Part shown: piece by piece, positions 26,362 to 35,539 of the stretch
Numbering within the stretch: position 1 is the stretch's first letter
Layout: every line of letters begins with the position of its first letter
NCBI GenBank assembly: GCA_021732215.1
Contig: JAKFVL010000012.1
Location: forward strand, 42,171 to 106,170
Length of the DNA: 64,000 nucleotides
DNA from: Hyphomicrobiales bacterium
GTDB taxonomy: Bacteria > Pseudomonadota > Alphaproteobacteria > Rhizobiales > Xanthobacteraceae
Direction: 5' to 3'
Program-made: the position numbers and the translations under genes
The notes under the pieces: generated by a model
Seen by the model: the letters and a program-made list of their open reading frames with translations, nothing else
Told to the model about the DNA's origin: nothing
The model's database searches: none

Positions 26362-27531
26362 TCAAGGTCCGGTCAATCCGGTCGGTTGACGCAGGAGCTG
26401 TTTGGCGATGTTGAGCAGGTGGATCTGGCTGGTTCCTTCATAGATACGGGCAGCCCTGACATCACGATAGAAGCGTTCGATGCCCCGGCCCTTGACGTAT
26501 CCCTGTCCGCCAAAAATTTGCACGACACGATCCGCGACGCGGCAGCACATTTCAGTTGAGTAGTATTTGCAGAGGGACACATCCATTGTCACGTCCTCTC
26601 CGCGATCCCGCTTGCGGGCGGTTTCGATCACCAACGCTCGTGCCGCTTCGATCTCCACCTTACATTCCGCAAGCATGGCCTGGACAAGCTGATATTCCGC
26701 GATCGGACGGCCCCCTTGTTGCCGCTCGCGCGCATACTCGATCGCCTCGTCGAGCATCCGGATCGCAGGCCCGATCGATAGCGCCGACAGATTGACACGC
26801 TGCTTGTTCAGCGCCTTCATCACGGTCTTGAAACCCTGCCCCGGCACGCCGCCGAGAATTGCGCTGGCCGGTACGCGGCAATCATTCAGATAGACTTCGC
26901 CGATCGGCGCGCCCTCCTGCCCCATCTTCGGCGTGGAGCCGCTGACAGAAAGACCGGGCGTGTTGCGCTCGATCAGGAACGCCGACACACCCGACGCGCC
27001 TCTTGTGCTGTCATCGGTGCGTGCAAAAACCGTATACAGATCGGCGATGGGCGCTAGCGTTATATAGCGTTTGGCGCCGTTGATGACGTAATCACCGCCA
27101 GACACTTGCTCGGCGCGGGTTTGCAATGCAGTCGCATCCGAACCGGCATCGCGTTCGGTCAAGGCCAGGCAGCCGATCATATGCCCCGAAGCAAGTCTTG
27201 GGAGATACGTCTGCTTTTGCGCGTCCGTCCCGTCCCGGATCAGGCATTCCGAACCGATGCCCGCATTCTGGGCCCCGACGACTCGAAAAGCGACGGAACA
27301 CTGGGTTAATTCGATAAACGCGAGCGCGAGCTCTTCGGTGGTCAGACCGCTGCCGCCGTATGTTTCCGGAATACTCCAGCCAAACGTACCGAGCTTACGC
27401 ATGTCCTCGACGAGGTCGGCGCCAACAAGATCTTCGCGTTCGACACGATCTTCGTTGGGAATCGCAACGTCTCTGACAAATCGTCTTGTGCGGAGCACAA
27501 TATCGTCAAGTACGGTCTGATCACGGATCAT
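26362..27531 (-). CDS. Acyl-CoA dehydrogenase
   Basis: FAD-dependent acyl-CoA α,β-dehydrogenase of 389 residues, full length. Motifs: LALTERDAGSDATALQTRA, the NGAKRYIT strand, IFGGQGYVKGRGIERFYRDV, and the C-terminal YEGTSQIHLLNIA with the catalytic glutamate. Electrons go to ETF. It sits immediately downstream of dnaE2 (60 nt) but belongs with the orphan Bug receptor functionally. The chain-length class is not evident; the N-terminal residues fit the short/medium-chain branch. Confidence 0.92.
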   Translation of the reverse strand: MIRDQTVLDDIVLRTRRFVRDVAIPNEDRVEREDLVGADLVEDMRKLGTFGWSIPETYGGSGLTTEELALAFIELTQCSVAFRVVGAQNAGIGSECLIRDGTDAQKQTYLPRLASGHMIGCLALTERDAGSDATALQTRAEQVSGGDYVINGAKRYITLAPIADLYTVFARTDDSTRGASGVSAFLIERNTPGLSVSGSTPKMGQEGAPIGEVYLNDCRVPASAILGGVPGQGFKTVMKALNKQRVNLSALSIGPAIRMLDEAIEYARERQQGGRPIAEYQLVQAMLAECKVEIEAARALVIETARKRDRGEDVTMDVSLCKYYSTEMCCRVADRVVQIFGGQGYVKGRGIERFYRDVRAARIYEGTSQIHLLNIAKQLLRQPTGLTGP

Positions 27532-27590
27532 CGCATGTCTTTAAACCATTTTTCGGTTCAGTGTAATCCGGTCTACACGTGGTCCCGACG

Positions 27591-30500
27591 TCAGTGAAAA
27601 TCGCGAGATCGCGGCAGAATACGAACGTTGCGGGGGTGCCGTATTTTTTGTGCCGGCATTTCTGAATTGCCGTCGCGCTCGCTATTGATGGGCTCGACCA
27701 AAACCGCTCCCGACGGAAGGACATGTTTCCGGAACAGCGAATCGTTGGCGAGATGACCCAGATCGTTCGAGCGATCTGTCAGGCGGGCCGCGACAAGATG
27801 TACAACCCCTTCGAGGCTTTTCTGAATTTTGCCCTCGATTAACACGAGGCGCGCGCCCATCACCTCCTTGCGGAAGCGTGCCATGATCTTGGGCCACACT
27901 ACGACATTGGCAATTCCGGTTTCGTCCTCTATCGTGAGAAACACCACGCCCTTGGCGCTGCCGGGACGTTGGCGCACCAGAATGATGCCCGCGCACTTGA
28001 TCCAGGCTCCATCTGGCTGTGCCGTGGCGCTCTTGCATGCAAAAACTTTTTCCTTCTCGAAGTTGTTGCGCAGAAACTCCATCGGATGGCCCTTGAGCGA
28101 CAACCGGATGGTCTGATAATCCGCAACAACATGCTCCGACATCGGCATTTCGGGAAGCGGAGCGGAAATCTCATCCGGCTGCTCGCGTGCTTCCGCAGCC
28201 AGAAACAATGGCAGCGGGACATCATCCGGCAGCCGCTTGACGGCCCATAGCGCCGCCCGGCGATCAAACCCGAGCGAACGAAAAGCATCAGCATCGGCCA
28301 ACAGGATCAATGCACGTTTCGGCAATGCGGTGGTGCGAGCAAAGTCTTCGAGCGATATGAAAGGCTGCTGCATTCGCGCTGCAACGATTCGCTGACCCCA
28401 ATCTTCTTTGTCTTTCGGCGTGCCATCCGGATGTTTGTCGTCCGAATCAGCAACCTTAAAGCCATCGATCTGGCAGAATCCAAGCCGCAACGCGCAATAC
28501 TCTCCCACTTTTTCTTCCAGAGTGTTGCGGCTATGACTGAAAGAGACGTCGACTTCACGAATAGCCACGCCGTTCTGCTTAGCGTCGCCAACAATCTGGG
28601 CGGGCGCATAAAACCCCATCGGCTGGGAATTCAGCAATCCGCATGCAAATGCGTCGGGATGATAATGCTTGAGCCATGACGAGACATAAACCAGCTTGGC
28701 GAAACTCGCCGCATGGCTTTCCGGGAAACCATACTCGCCAAATCCTTTGATCTGATTGAAGCAGTTGACCGCGAATTTCTCCGGGTATCCTCGGCTCTTG
28801 AGATTGCCGATCATTTTCTGTTCAAACTTGTGAATTGTTCCCATATGCCGGAACGTCGCCATAGCGCGACGCAGCTCATTGGCTTCTGCCGGCGTGAACC
28901 TCGCGGCTTCGATGGCAATACGCATCGCCTGCTCCTGGAACAGCGGCACGCCCATGGTGCGAGACAGGACCTTCTTGAGTTCGTCGGCAGGACCGTGTTG
29001 CGGCGACGGCGATGGATACTCAACGCTTTCGATGCCATTGCGACGCTTGAGATACGGATGCACCATGTTGCCTTGAATAGGTCCGGGCCTCACGATCGCA
29101 ACTTCGATGACAAGGTCGTAGAAAGTCCGCGGTTTCAGCCGCGGCAGCATGTTCATCTGGGCACGGCTTTCGACTTGAAAAACACCTAACGATTCTCCCC
29201 GCTGTAACATTTGATAAACCGGGTCGTCGTCCTTCGACTTGATATCGGCCAGTTCATATCGCTCGCCCTTATGATCGGCGATCAGATCGAAGCATTTCCG
29301 AATGCAGGTCAGCATTCCGAGAGCCAGCACATCGACTTTCATTATGCGCAAGGCGTCGATATCGTCCTTGTCCCACTCGATGAAAGTCCGGTCATCCATC
29401 GCCGCATTTCCAATCGGCACATACGTATCCAGCCGATCCTGCGTCAGCACATAGCCTCCGACGTGCTGCGATAAATGACGGGGAAATCCAATCAATCTGG
29501 TGGCCAGTTCGACCGCACGAATCACCATCTTGTTCTGCGGGTCGAAGCCAGCTTGTTTCACCTGCATCTCGCTGAGACCATCGCCCCGGCTACCCCACAC
29601 TGTATCGGCGAGCGCCGCGGTGACGTCTTCACTCAGACCCAGCGCCTTGCCGACATCACGAATAGCGCTACGCGGCCGATAATGAATGACGGTAGCAACG
29701 ATCGCAGCACGATGGCGGCCGTAGCGTTTGTAGATATACTGCATCACCTCTTCGCGTCGACTGTGCTCGAAGTCGACATCGATATCGGGCGGCTCATTAC
29801 GCTCCTCCGACATGAAGCGTTCAAACAGAAGATCGATCTCGGTTGGATCGACGCAGGTCACGTCGAGCACGTAACAGACAGCGGAGTTCGCAGCCGATCC
29901 GCGGCCTTGGCACAAAATATTCTGCGACCGGGCATAATGGACGATGTCATGAACCGTCAGGAAATAATGCGCGCATCCGCGCCTCTCGATGATCCCTAGT
30001 TCTTTTTTGAGACTCGCTTCAACTTTGCCATCAAGGCCGTTCGGATAGTGCTTCCTTGCTCCTTCCCATGTCAGATCTTCCAGATATTGCTGCGCAGTTT
30101 TACCCGGCGGAACCGGCTCATCGGGGTAATGATACGAGAGTTGATCAAGCGAAAAATTGATTCGGTCGGCAAAACGGACAGTTTCTGAGAGCGCATCCGG
30201 GAAGCCCTTGAAGACCCTGACCATCTCTTGCGGTGTCCTCAAATGACGTTCCGCGTGAGCCTCCAGTTTCCTTCCTGCGTTCTGAATATTTGTCTTCTCG
30301 CGAATGCACGTGACGACATCCTGCAAATTCCGCCGTTGAATGATGTGATAAAGAGCATCGCTGGTTGCGATCAGGGGAACACGGACTGTGGTTGTTATCT
30401 TTCGTAGTAGCGCCAGTCGTCGCTCATCATCGCCACGATGGAACATGCTGGCTGCCAGCCAGACGCCGTCCGCCTGCGAACGGCTGAGAGCATCGATAAC

Positions 30501-30926
30501 GCTCAGAATCTCTTTGCTGGCGATGCGATAGGGCGGCATCACAACCAGCAGCAAGCCGTGGCTAAATCTCAGCAAGTCCTCGAGCCATAGGTGACACTCG
30601 CCTTTAGCGCCTCGCAGCTTGCCTTCGGTCAGCAGCCGGCAAAGCCGGCCATATGAATCGCGGTCGGAGGGATATGCGAGAATGTCCGGGTTACCATCGT
30701 TAAATACGAGACGAGCGCCGACCAGAAGATTCGGCTTGTATCGGACTTTTTCCCTGTTGCCGAGTTCACTGTAGGCACGAACGACTCCCGACAATGTATT
30801 GCGATCGGCAATCCCTATCGCATAGAGGCCGTACTTGCTTGCCCTGCGCACATACTCCTGTGGGTGCGAAGCGCCGTGCAAAAAAGAGAAGTTGGTGGTG
30901 ACGCCGATCTCTGCATAAACCGTCAT
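27591..30926 (-). CDS. dnaE2: Error-prone DNA polymerase III alpha (DnaE2/ImuC)
   Basis: Translesion polymerase of 1111 residues, usual length. It begins with the PHP domain (YAEIGVTTNFSFLHGASHPQ) and has the palm motif EPPDIDVDFEHSRREEVMQY with catalytic aspartates, then FQVESRAQMNMLPRLKPRTF and a C-terminal OB region. Overlaps imuB by 4 nt (ATGA), so it is translated with imuA-imuB. With ImuA and ImuB it forms the damage-induced mutasome of bacteria lacking UmuDC. The SOS box before imuA presumably controls all three. Confidence 0.95.
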   Translation of the reverse strand: MTVYAEIGVTTNFSFLHGASHPQEYVRRASKYGLYAIGIADRNTLSGVVRAYSELGNREKVRYKPNLLVGARLVFNDGNPDILAYPSDRDSYGRLCRLLTEGKLRGAKGECHLWLEDLLRFSHGLLLVVMPPYRIASKEILSVIDALSRSQADGVWLAASMFHRGDDERRLALLRKITTTVRVPLIATSDALYHIIQRRNLQDVVTCIREKTNIQNAGRKLEAHAERHLRTPQEMVRVFKGFPDALSETVRFADRINFSLDQLSYHYPDEPVPPGKTAQQYLEDLTWEGARKHYPNGLDGKVEASLKKELGIIERRGCAHYFLTVHDIVHYARSQNILCQGRGSAANSAVCYVLDVTCVDPTEIDLLFERFMSEERNEPPDIDVDFEHSRREEVMQYIYKRYGRHRAAIVATVIHYRPRSAIRDVGKALGLSEDVTAALADTVWGSRGDGLSEMQVKQAGFDPQNKMVIRAVELATRLIGFPRHLSQHVGGYVLTQDRLDTYVPIGNAAMDDRTFIEWDKDDIDALRIMKVDVLALGMLTCIRKCFDLIADHKGERYELADIKSKDDDPVYQMLQRGESLGVFQVESRAQMNMLPRLKPRTFYDLVIEVAIVRPGPIQGNMVHPYLKRRNGIESVEYPSPSPQHGPADELKKVLSRTMGVPLFQEQAMRIAIEAARFTPAEANELRRAMATFRHMGTIHKFEQKMIGNLKSRGYPEKFAVNCFNQIKGFGEYGFPESHAASFAKLVYVSSWLKHYHPDAFACGLLNSQPMGFYAPAQIVGDAKQNGVAIREVDVSFSHSRNTLEEKVGEYCALRLGFCQIDGFKVADSDDKHPDGTPKDKEDWGQRIVAARMQQPFISLEDFARTTALPKRALILLADADAFRSLGFDRRAALWAVKRLPDDVPLPLFLAAEAREQPDEISAPLPEMPMSEHVVADYQTIRLSLKGHPMEFLRNNFEKEKVFACKSATAQPDGAWIKCAGIILVRQRPGSAKGVVFLTIEDETGIANVVVWPKIMARFRKEVMGARLVLIEGKIQKSLEGVVHLVAARLTDRSNDLGHLANDSLFRKHVLPSGAVLVEPINSERDGNSEMPAQKIRHPRNVRILPRSRDFH

Positions 30927-32590
30927 GCGAACAGTCCGTGCAAGAACCAGCAGAATTGACGGACCTCTCGTCCATAAACGCCTTCGCGATAGAGCCAGAA
31001 GCGAAGCCCTGTCCTGTCTTCGGCTCGAAAATAATCGCGCGTAAGTTTTTTGTGATCAATTGCGTCTTGCGGCTCTCCATGCGGCGGGTGAAGACGATTG
31101 AAGGCATCATCCCGACTGGACGACTGCGGCAATATTTCTTCTTCGTTCCACCACTCCATCACAATCCTCTCCGGGCCTTCGATATGAACGAGTCGATGAA
31201 ATCTCCCCTTCCATTGAAATCCCGCAGGTGGCCCGTGAGGGAACGGCGCAATGATTTTGATCGGCTCAGGCATTCCAAACATCCGCAATGGCCGCAGCGG
31301 CGGTTCGCCCCTGGTGCACTCCATCCAAGCGGATTCATGCGCAGCGGCGAGACGATGCTGAGCCGGCACGGCAATCGCCGCTCGTTCTGGAATGTGCGTG
31401 TCTTGCGGCAAATACACCAGGACGCGATGCTTCCCGATGCGAGCCGTAATCCGATCAATCAAAGCTGCAATTTCATCGTCATCCTGTGCATGAGTATCGA
31501 GGTCACGCTGTTCCTGAATGACCAATTCAACATGACTTGCAGACAGGCGGATCATATCGAAGCCAAATCCAGGATCGAGCGGATCAGCCAAGGCATCGAG
31601 CTTTTCGCGAAATAGTCTTGCGACCGTGTGCGTTTGGGTTACGGGCTGGCCGGCCTCAACCATGATTGACGAGACTGCGCCATCCGTCCGAAAGAAACTC
31701 GCTTCCAGCCGCCGCGCGCCCTTGCCGCTTTTCTCCATTGACGCGATCAGCATGTGCGCAAGAAGATCAATCGTCGAAGCGATCACCGCATCGGTGGCAA
31801 CGGGCTCTGGAAAACGCTTCTCAACGACATAGTCAGGAAGCGGCTTGCGTGGCGATATCGGCGCGTCGCTCTGCCCCAACGCCTGCTGCAACAGTGCCGT
31901 AAGCCCGGCGCCGAAGCGCGCAGTGATTTCATGCGGCTCGCGGATAGCTACGTCACCGATCGTTTTCAGTCCGGCACGGCGCAATCCCCGTATCGTTTCT
32001 TCGCTGGCACCGAGCGCGAACAAAGGGAGCGGGCTTACCGCAGCTTTTTCCTCTCCTTGCAGAACGATCGCGCCGCTGACAGCGCGAGTCATCGTGCGGG
32101 CGCAAACTGGCGTAGACGCAACGGCTGCGTTGACAACGAAGCCTTGCCTGCCGAGCGCATGACAAAGATTGGTCAGCAGGCTTTTCTCGTCGCCAAACAG
32201 GCGCGCACATCCGGTGATATCGAGAAACAATCCATGAGGAGGATCAAGCGCAACCAATGGCGTGAAGCGATCGCACCAGTCGGCTACAGCATTCAATGCC
32301 TGCGCATCTGCCGCTTTATCTTCATCGACCACATTCAGTTCCGGACAAATCATCCGCGCATTGGCCAGCGGCAGTCCGGGTTCCAGGTTTGCTCTGGCAG
32401 CCGCGTCGTCCACTGCGACGATGACGACAGCGTTCTTCTCCTTGGAGACAACGACCAGGGGTCTTTGATCAGCCGACTTGCCGTCGCGCATAAGCGAGCG
32501 CTTGATCCGGTCGGTCGACAGGCGCGGTAACCAAAGGCTGAGAATGCGCCGTCGGTTGTTTGGAAAAAGATTCGCGGAAAATGCACTCAT
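30923..32590 (-). CDS. imuB: ImuB, Y-family polymerase-like mutasome hub
   Basis: About 555 residues related to DinB but a hub rather than an active polymerase. The N-terminal ILSLWLPRLSTDRIKRS block is diagnostic; a clamp-contacting region RPLRMFGMPEPI lies in the C-terminal half. It links ImuA and DnaE2 to the β-clamp. The start codon lies 122 nt inside imuA, in another frame, and even the conserved ILSLWLP strand is inside the overlap. Stop overlaps the dnaE2 start. Confidence 0.94.
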   Translation of the reverse strand: MSAFSANLFPNNRRRILSLWLPRLSTDRIKRSLMRDGKSADQRPLVVVSKEKNAVVIVAVDDAAARANLEPGLPLANARMICPELNVVDEDKAADAQALNAVADWCDRFTPLVALDPPHGLFLDITGCARLFGDEKSLLTNLCHALGRQGFVVNAAVASTPVCARTMTRAVSGAIVLQGEEKAAVSPLPLFALGASEETIRGLRRAGLKTIGDVAIREPHEITARFGAGLTALLQQALGQSDAPISPRKPLPDYVVEKRFPEPVATDAVIASTIDLLAHMLIASMEKSGKGARRLEASFFRTDGAVSSIMVEAGQPVTQTHTVARLFREKLDALADPLDPGFGFDMIRLSASHVELVIQEQRDLDTHAQDDDEIAALIDRITARIGKHRVLVYLPQDTHIPERAAIAVPAQHRLAAAHESAWMECTRGEPPLRPLRMFGMPEPIKIIAPFPHGPPAGFQWKGRFHRLVHIEGPERIVMEWWNEEEILPQSSSRDDAFNRLHPPHGEPQDAIDHKKLTRDYFRAEDRTGLRFWLYREGVYGREVRQFCWFLHGLFA

Positions 32591-33272
32591 CGCACGCCCA
32601 TTTCATGATCCATCGGCCGGTCGCCCCGTGACGGTTGCGAACAAGCTGCACGTCGAAAACGGGCTCGCCCCACGCTTCCCACTCAGCGACTGGCGGCGAA
32701 GGCGCTGAACTGACGATCCACCGCGTCTCTGCCGTGCTGGCGCGCGGCGATGCGCCAAGCCGCAACATCAGACAGATGACGCCGGAGTCGCTGCTCGCGA
32801 GCGTAAGCTTGCGGCTGGCGACGAGATCGAAAGCCTTGGTTTCGCCCCAGATTTCGGCAATCACGACGCCGACGCCACGACAGGCGACGCCATCGGCGGC
32901 GATTCGCAAAACCATCTCGGCATTCTTCGCGAACACGACAACGATCCGGCGCGGATCGAGACCCAGCTCTGCGAAGCCTGTCATCGCAAGATCGCCAGCT
33001 TCGCGCGCTGCAAAATCCTGGCGTATCCATAAAATCGTGCGGTGATCCGCAACACGCTGCGCAAGACCGGCAACGAACCCTGTTGCCGTCGAGCTGAAAC
33101 GTCCCTCGGCAAACACTTCGTGTATTGCCGCGCGCGCAAGCCCGCCTCGCAGCATTGCGTCGACCTCGGCATGACCAAGCGCAACGCGACCCGCATCAGG
33201 GCCACCCATTGTCTCCAGACCAACGAGCGCCTTTCGCAAAGTCGCAAGCGTCCTTACGCGCGCACTGCTCAT
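32469..33272 (-). CDS. imuA: ImuA, RecA/SulA-like mutasome subunit
   Basis: A 267-residue RecA-like protein. Recognisable blocks are LGHAEVDAMLRGGLARAAIHEVFAE, LWIRQDFAAREAGD and the C-terminal WGEPVFDVQLVRNRHGATGRWIMKW. First gene of the imuA-imuB-dnaE2 operon, with the GTTC-N7-GTTC SOS box 58 bp upstream. ImuA supports ImuB-dependent translesion synthesis. Its last 40 codons overlap the start of imuB. Confidence 0.93.
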   Translation of the reverse strand: MSSARVRTLATLRKALVGLETMGGPDAGRVALGHAEVDAMLRGGLARAAIHEVFAEGRFSSTATGFVAGLAQRVADHRTILWIRQDFAAREAGDLAMTGFAELGLDPRRIVVVFAKNAEMVLRIAADGVACRGVGVVIAEIWGETKAFDLVASRKLTLASSDSGVICLMLRLGASPRASTAETRWIVSSAPSPPVAEWEAWGEPVFDVQLVRNRHGATGRWIMKWACDECIFRESFSKQPTAHSQPLVTAPVDRPDQALAYARRQVG

Positions 33273-33330
33273 GCGACGCTCCTTGAAGTCACAGTTTGTA
33301 GACTACGACCAGAGAACCGCAGGCTCTTCT

Positions 33331-33345
33331 GTTCTTGTTATGTTC
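33331..33345 (-). promoter_or_regulatory. LexA (SOS) box of the imu operon
   Basis: GTTC-TTGTTAT-GTTC on the plus strand (GAAC-N7-GAAC on the transcribed strand) is a perfect alphaproteobacterial LexA site. It lies 58 bp upstream of the imuA start codon, as expected for damage-inducible control of imuA-imuB-dnaE2. Confidence 0.85.
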
Positions 33346-33691
33346 TATAAAAGCTAACTGTTGGTGAAGAGTCAATCTGAGACATGCTCAGGCATGGCCA
33401 TTCTAATTACTCAATAAAAATCAAATCTTTAAGCCAAGAACTCCGAGCTAAACGAAGCCCAATCAGCCGTACCTGACAGCAGCTCGGCCGAAGAACCCGA
33501 ATGGACGATACGACCCGTTCAATGACGCGCGGCAGGACTTCGTTTGTTGCCATCATAATTGACCGTCCGGTTGGTCGAGAGTAACTTCCGCTCAGAACGG
33601 CGCATAAACAAAAAGCCGCAGCGGGAGGATCGATGCAGCCGAATCTGATCGCGACTGACAAGCACCCATCCCGCTCTGTCGGGAGGCGATC
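33346..33691. other. Intergenic region between imuA and paaI
   Basis: Between the LexA box and paaI I see no gene with coding character on either strand. It should hold the leftward imu promoter beside the LexA box and the rightward paaIKRZ promoter. The only distinct element is the GACC-N2-CCGG-N2-GGTC palindrome listed separately. Confidence 0.5.
33561..33576. promoter_or_regulatory. Candidate TetR-type (PaaR) operator upstream of paaI
   Basis: GACCGTCCGGTTGGTC forms a dyad GACC-N2-CCGG-N2-GGTC with perfectly symmetric fixed positions; flanking bases extend it to TTGACC / GGTCGA. It is 116 bp upstream of paaI. The operon encodes a TetR-type PaaR, so autoregulation through this site is plausible. 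Confidence 0.4.
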
Positions 33692-34162
33692 GTGAGCGCG
33701 CGCGATACAGCAGACGAAGCCGGCGCGCAAAAACTCGCGCAGGCTTGCGCTGATGCGATGTGGCGCGAGGATCGGGCCAGTCAGTCGCTTGGCATGACGA
33801 TACAACGCATCGGGCGCGGCGAAGCCGTTCTGGCGATGACCGTGAGACAAGACATGACAAACGGCCATGGCATTTGCCATGGCGGCTTCATCTTCATGCT
33901 GGCGGATTCGACTTTCGCCTTTGCCTGCAACACCTACAGCCAGCGCGCGGTCGCGCAACAGTGCGCAGTCACCTTCATCAAGCCGGTTCGTACCGGGGAA
34001 TCGCTCACGGCTCATGCGGTCGAACGATCCAGAACTGGCCGCAACGCCATTTATGATGTCACCGTGCGCGATGGTCAGAACAGCGTCGTGGCTGAGTTTC
34101 GCGGGCATTCTCGCACGATCGCAGGCGACTTACTCGAACCGAATTCCGACTCCAGTTCATAA
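33692..34162 (+). CDS. paaI: Hydroxyphenylacetyl-CoA thioesterase PaaI
   Basis: Hot-dog-fold acyl-CoA thioesterase of 156 residues. The active-site block is NGHGICHGGFIFMLADSTFAFACN, with the HGG and the acidic residue of ADST expected in PaaI. It releases CoA from dead-end (hydroxy)phenylacetyl-CoA during phenylacetate breakdown. The start is GTG at 33692, preceded by GGGAGG. First gene of the rightward paaI-paaK-paaR-paaZ operon. Confidence 0.9.
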   Translation: MSARDTADEAGAQKLAQACADAMWREDRASQSLGMTIQRIGRGEAVLAMTVRQDMTNGHGICHGGFIFMLADSTFAFACNTYSQRAVAQQCAVTFIKPVRTGESLTAHAVERSRTGRNAIYDVTVRDGQNSVVAEFRGHSRTIAGDLLEPNSDSSS

Positions 34163-34186
34163 GAAAAACCGAATTGGGAGATTTTC

Positions 34187-35521
34187 ATGCTTCAAATTCC
34201 ATTGCGCAAACTTGATCGGCTCAAGCCGGAACCCGGTGAACTCGACCGCTACGAAGTAGCTTCGGCCAAAGAGCTTCGCGCCTGGCAACTCGGCCAACTC
34301 GCCTGGTCGCTAAAGCATGCCTACGACAACGTGCCGCATTATCGCGCCAAGTTCGACGCCGCTGGCGTCCATCCGAACGATCTCAAAAGCCTAGACGACA
34401 TCGCGAAGTTTCCGTTCACCGCCAAGGCCGACCTCCGCAAGAATTATCCATTCGGAATGTTTGCTGTGCCCGAGCAGCGCGTCGCTCGTATCCACGCTTC
34501 TTCCGGAACTACAGGCAAGCCGACTGTCGTCGGGTACACCAAAAGCGATATCGATATATGGAGCGACGTCGTCGCCCGCTCGATCCGGGCCGCAGGCGGG
34601 CGTCCCGGAATGAAATTGCACAACGCCTACGGCTACGGGCTTTTCACAGGCGGGCTCGGGGCACACTACGGTGCAGAACGCATGGGCTGTACCGTCATTC
34701 CGGTTTCAGGCGGCATGACCGAGCGACAAGTGCAACTCATCACCGATTTCAAGCCCGATATCATCATGGTTACGCCCTCGTACATGCTGGCGATCCTCGA
34801 TGAGTTCAGGAAGCAAGGCCTCGACCCTCGAAAATCATCCTTGCGCATCGGTATCTTCGGCGCGGAGCCCTGGACCAACGCCATGCGCGAAGAGATCGAA
34901 GAAGCGTTCGACTTGCACGCGGTCGATATTTACGGGTTATCCGAAGTCATCGGGCCCGGGGTTGCGAGCGAATGCGTCGAGACCAAGGATGGCCTGCATA
35001 TCTGGGAGGATCATTTTTACCCAGAGGTCATCGATCCGGATTCGGGCAATGTTTTACCGGACGGCGAGGAAGGCGAGTTGGTTTTCACCTCGCTGACCAA
35101 GGAAGCCATGCCAATCATTCGCTACCGAACGCGCGACCTGACGCGCCTGCTGCCGGGCACGGCAAGGGCAATGCGGCGCATGGAGAAAGTCACCGGCCGT
35201 ACTGACGACATGATCATCCTTCGCGGCGTCAACGTGTTTCCGACCCAGATCGAGGAAAAGCTGCTCACGATTCCTGCGCTGTCGATGCACTATCAGCTCG
35301 TGCTGACCAAAACCGGCCGCATGGATGAGATGGAGATTCATGTCGAAGCACGACCCGATGCCGGTTCGCCCGACATTCGCACAGCGGCCGCAAGAAAGCT
35401 CGAGAAGGCGATCAAGGACACTATCGGCATTACATCCCGGGTGATCGTCCGCGATCCCGATAGCATCGAACGCTCCGCCGGGAAGGCAAAGCGAATCGTC
35501 GATCGCCGGCCGCAAGATTGA
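34187..35521 (+). CDS. paaK: Phenylacetate-CoA ligase
   Basis: AMP-forming ligase of 444 residues making phenylacetyl-CoA, the pathway inducer and first intermediate. P-loop HASSGTTGKPTVVGYT near residue 105, adenylate motif VDIYGLSEVIGPGVASE, hinge YRTRDLTRLLPG, and C-terminal RGVNVFPTQIEEKLL and the AGKAKRIVDRR lysine. GGGAG precedes the ATG. It lies 24 nt after paaI. Confidence 0.96.
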   Translation: MLQIPLRKLDRLKPEPGELDRYEVASAKELRAWQLGQLAWSLKHAYDNVPHYRAKFDAAGVHPNDLKSLDDIAKFPFTAKADLRKNYPFGMFAVPEQRVARIHASSGTTGKPTVVGYTKSDIDIWSDVVARSIRAAGGRPGMKLHNAYGYGLFTGGLGAHYGAERMGCTVIPVSGGMTERQVQLITDFKPDIIMVTPSYMLAILDEFRKQGLDPRKSSLRIGIFGAEPWTNAMREEIEEAFDLHAVDIYGLSEVIGPGVASECVETKDGLHIWEDHFYPEVIDPDSGNVLPDGEEGELVFTSLTKEAMPIIRYRTRDLTRLLPGTARAMRRMEKVTGRTDDMIILRGVNVFPTQIEEKLLTIPALSMHYQLVLTKTGRMDEMEIHVEARPDAGSPDIRTAAARKLEKAIKDTIGITSRVIVRDPDSIERSAGKAKRIVDRRPQD

Positions 35522-35539
35522 AAAGGAACTTTGTTCAAG

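Noticed and set aside
31754..32530. 258-codon plus-strand frame inside imuB
   Set aside because: It is antisense to a well-supported gene and shows no domain, only the mirrored codon bias.
33407..34108. 233-codon minus-strand frame over paaI
   Set aside because: Antisense to paaI with no recognised motif; paaI has a strong ribosome site and conserved active site.
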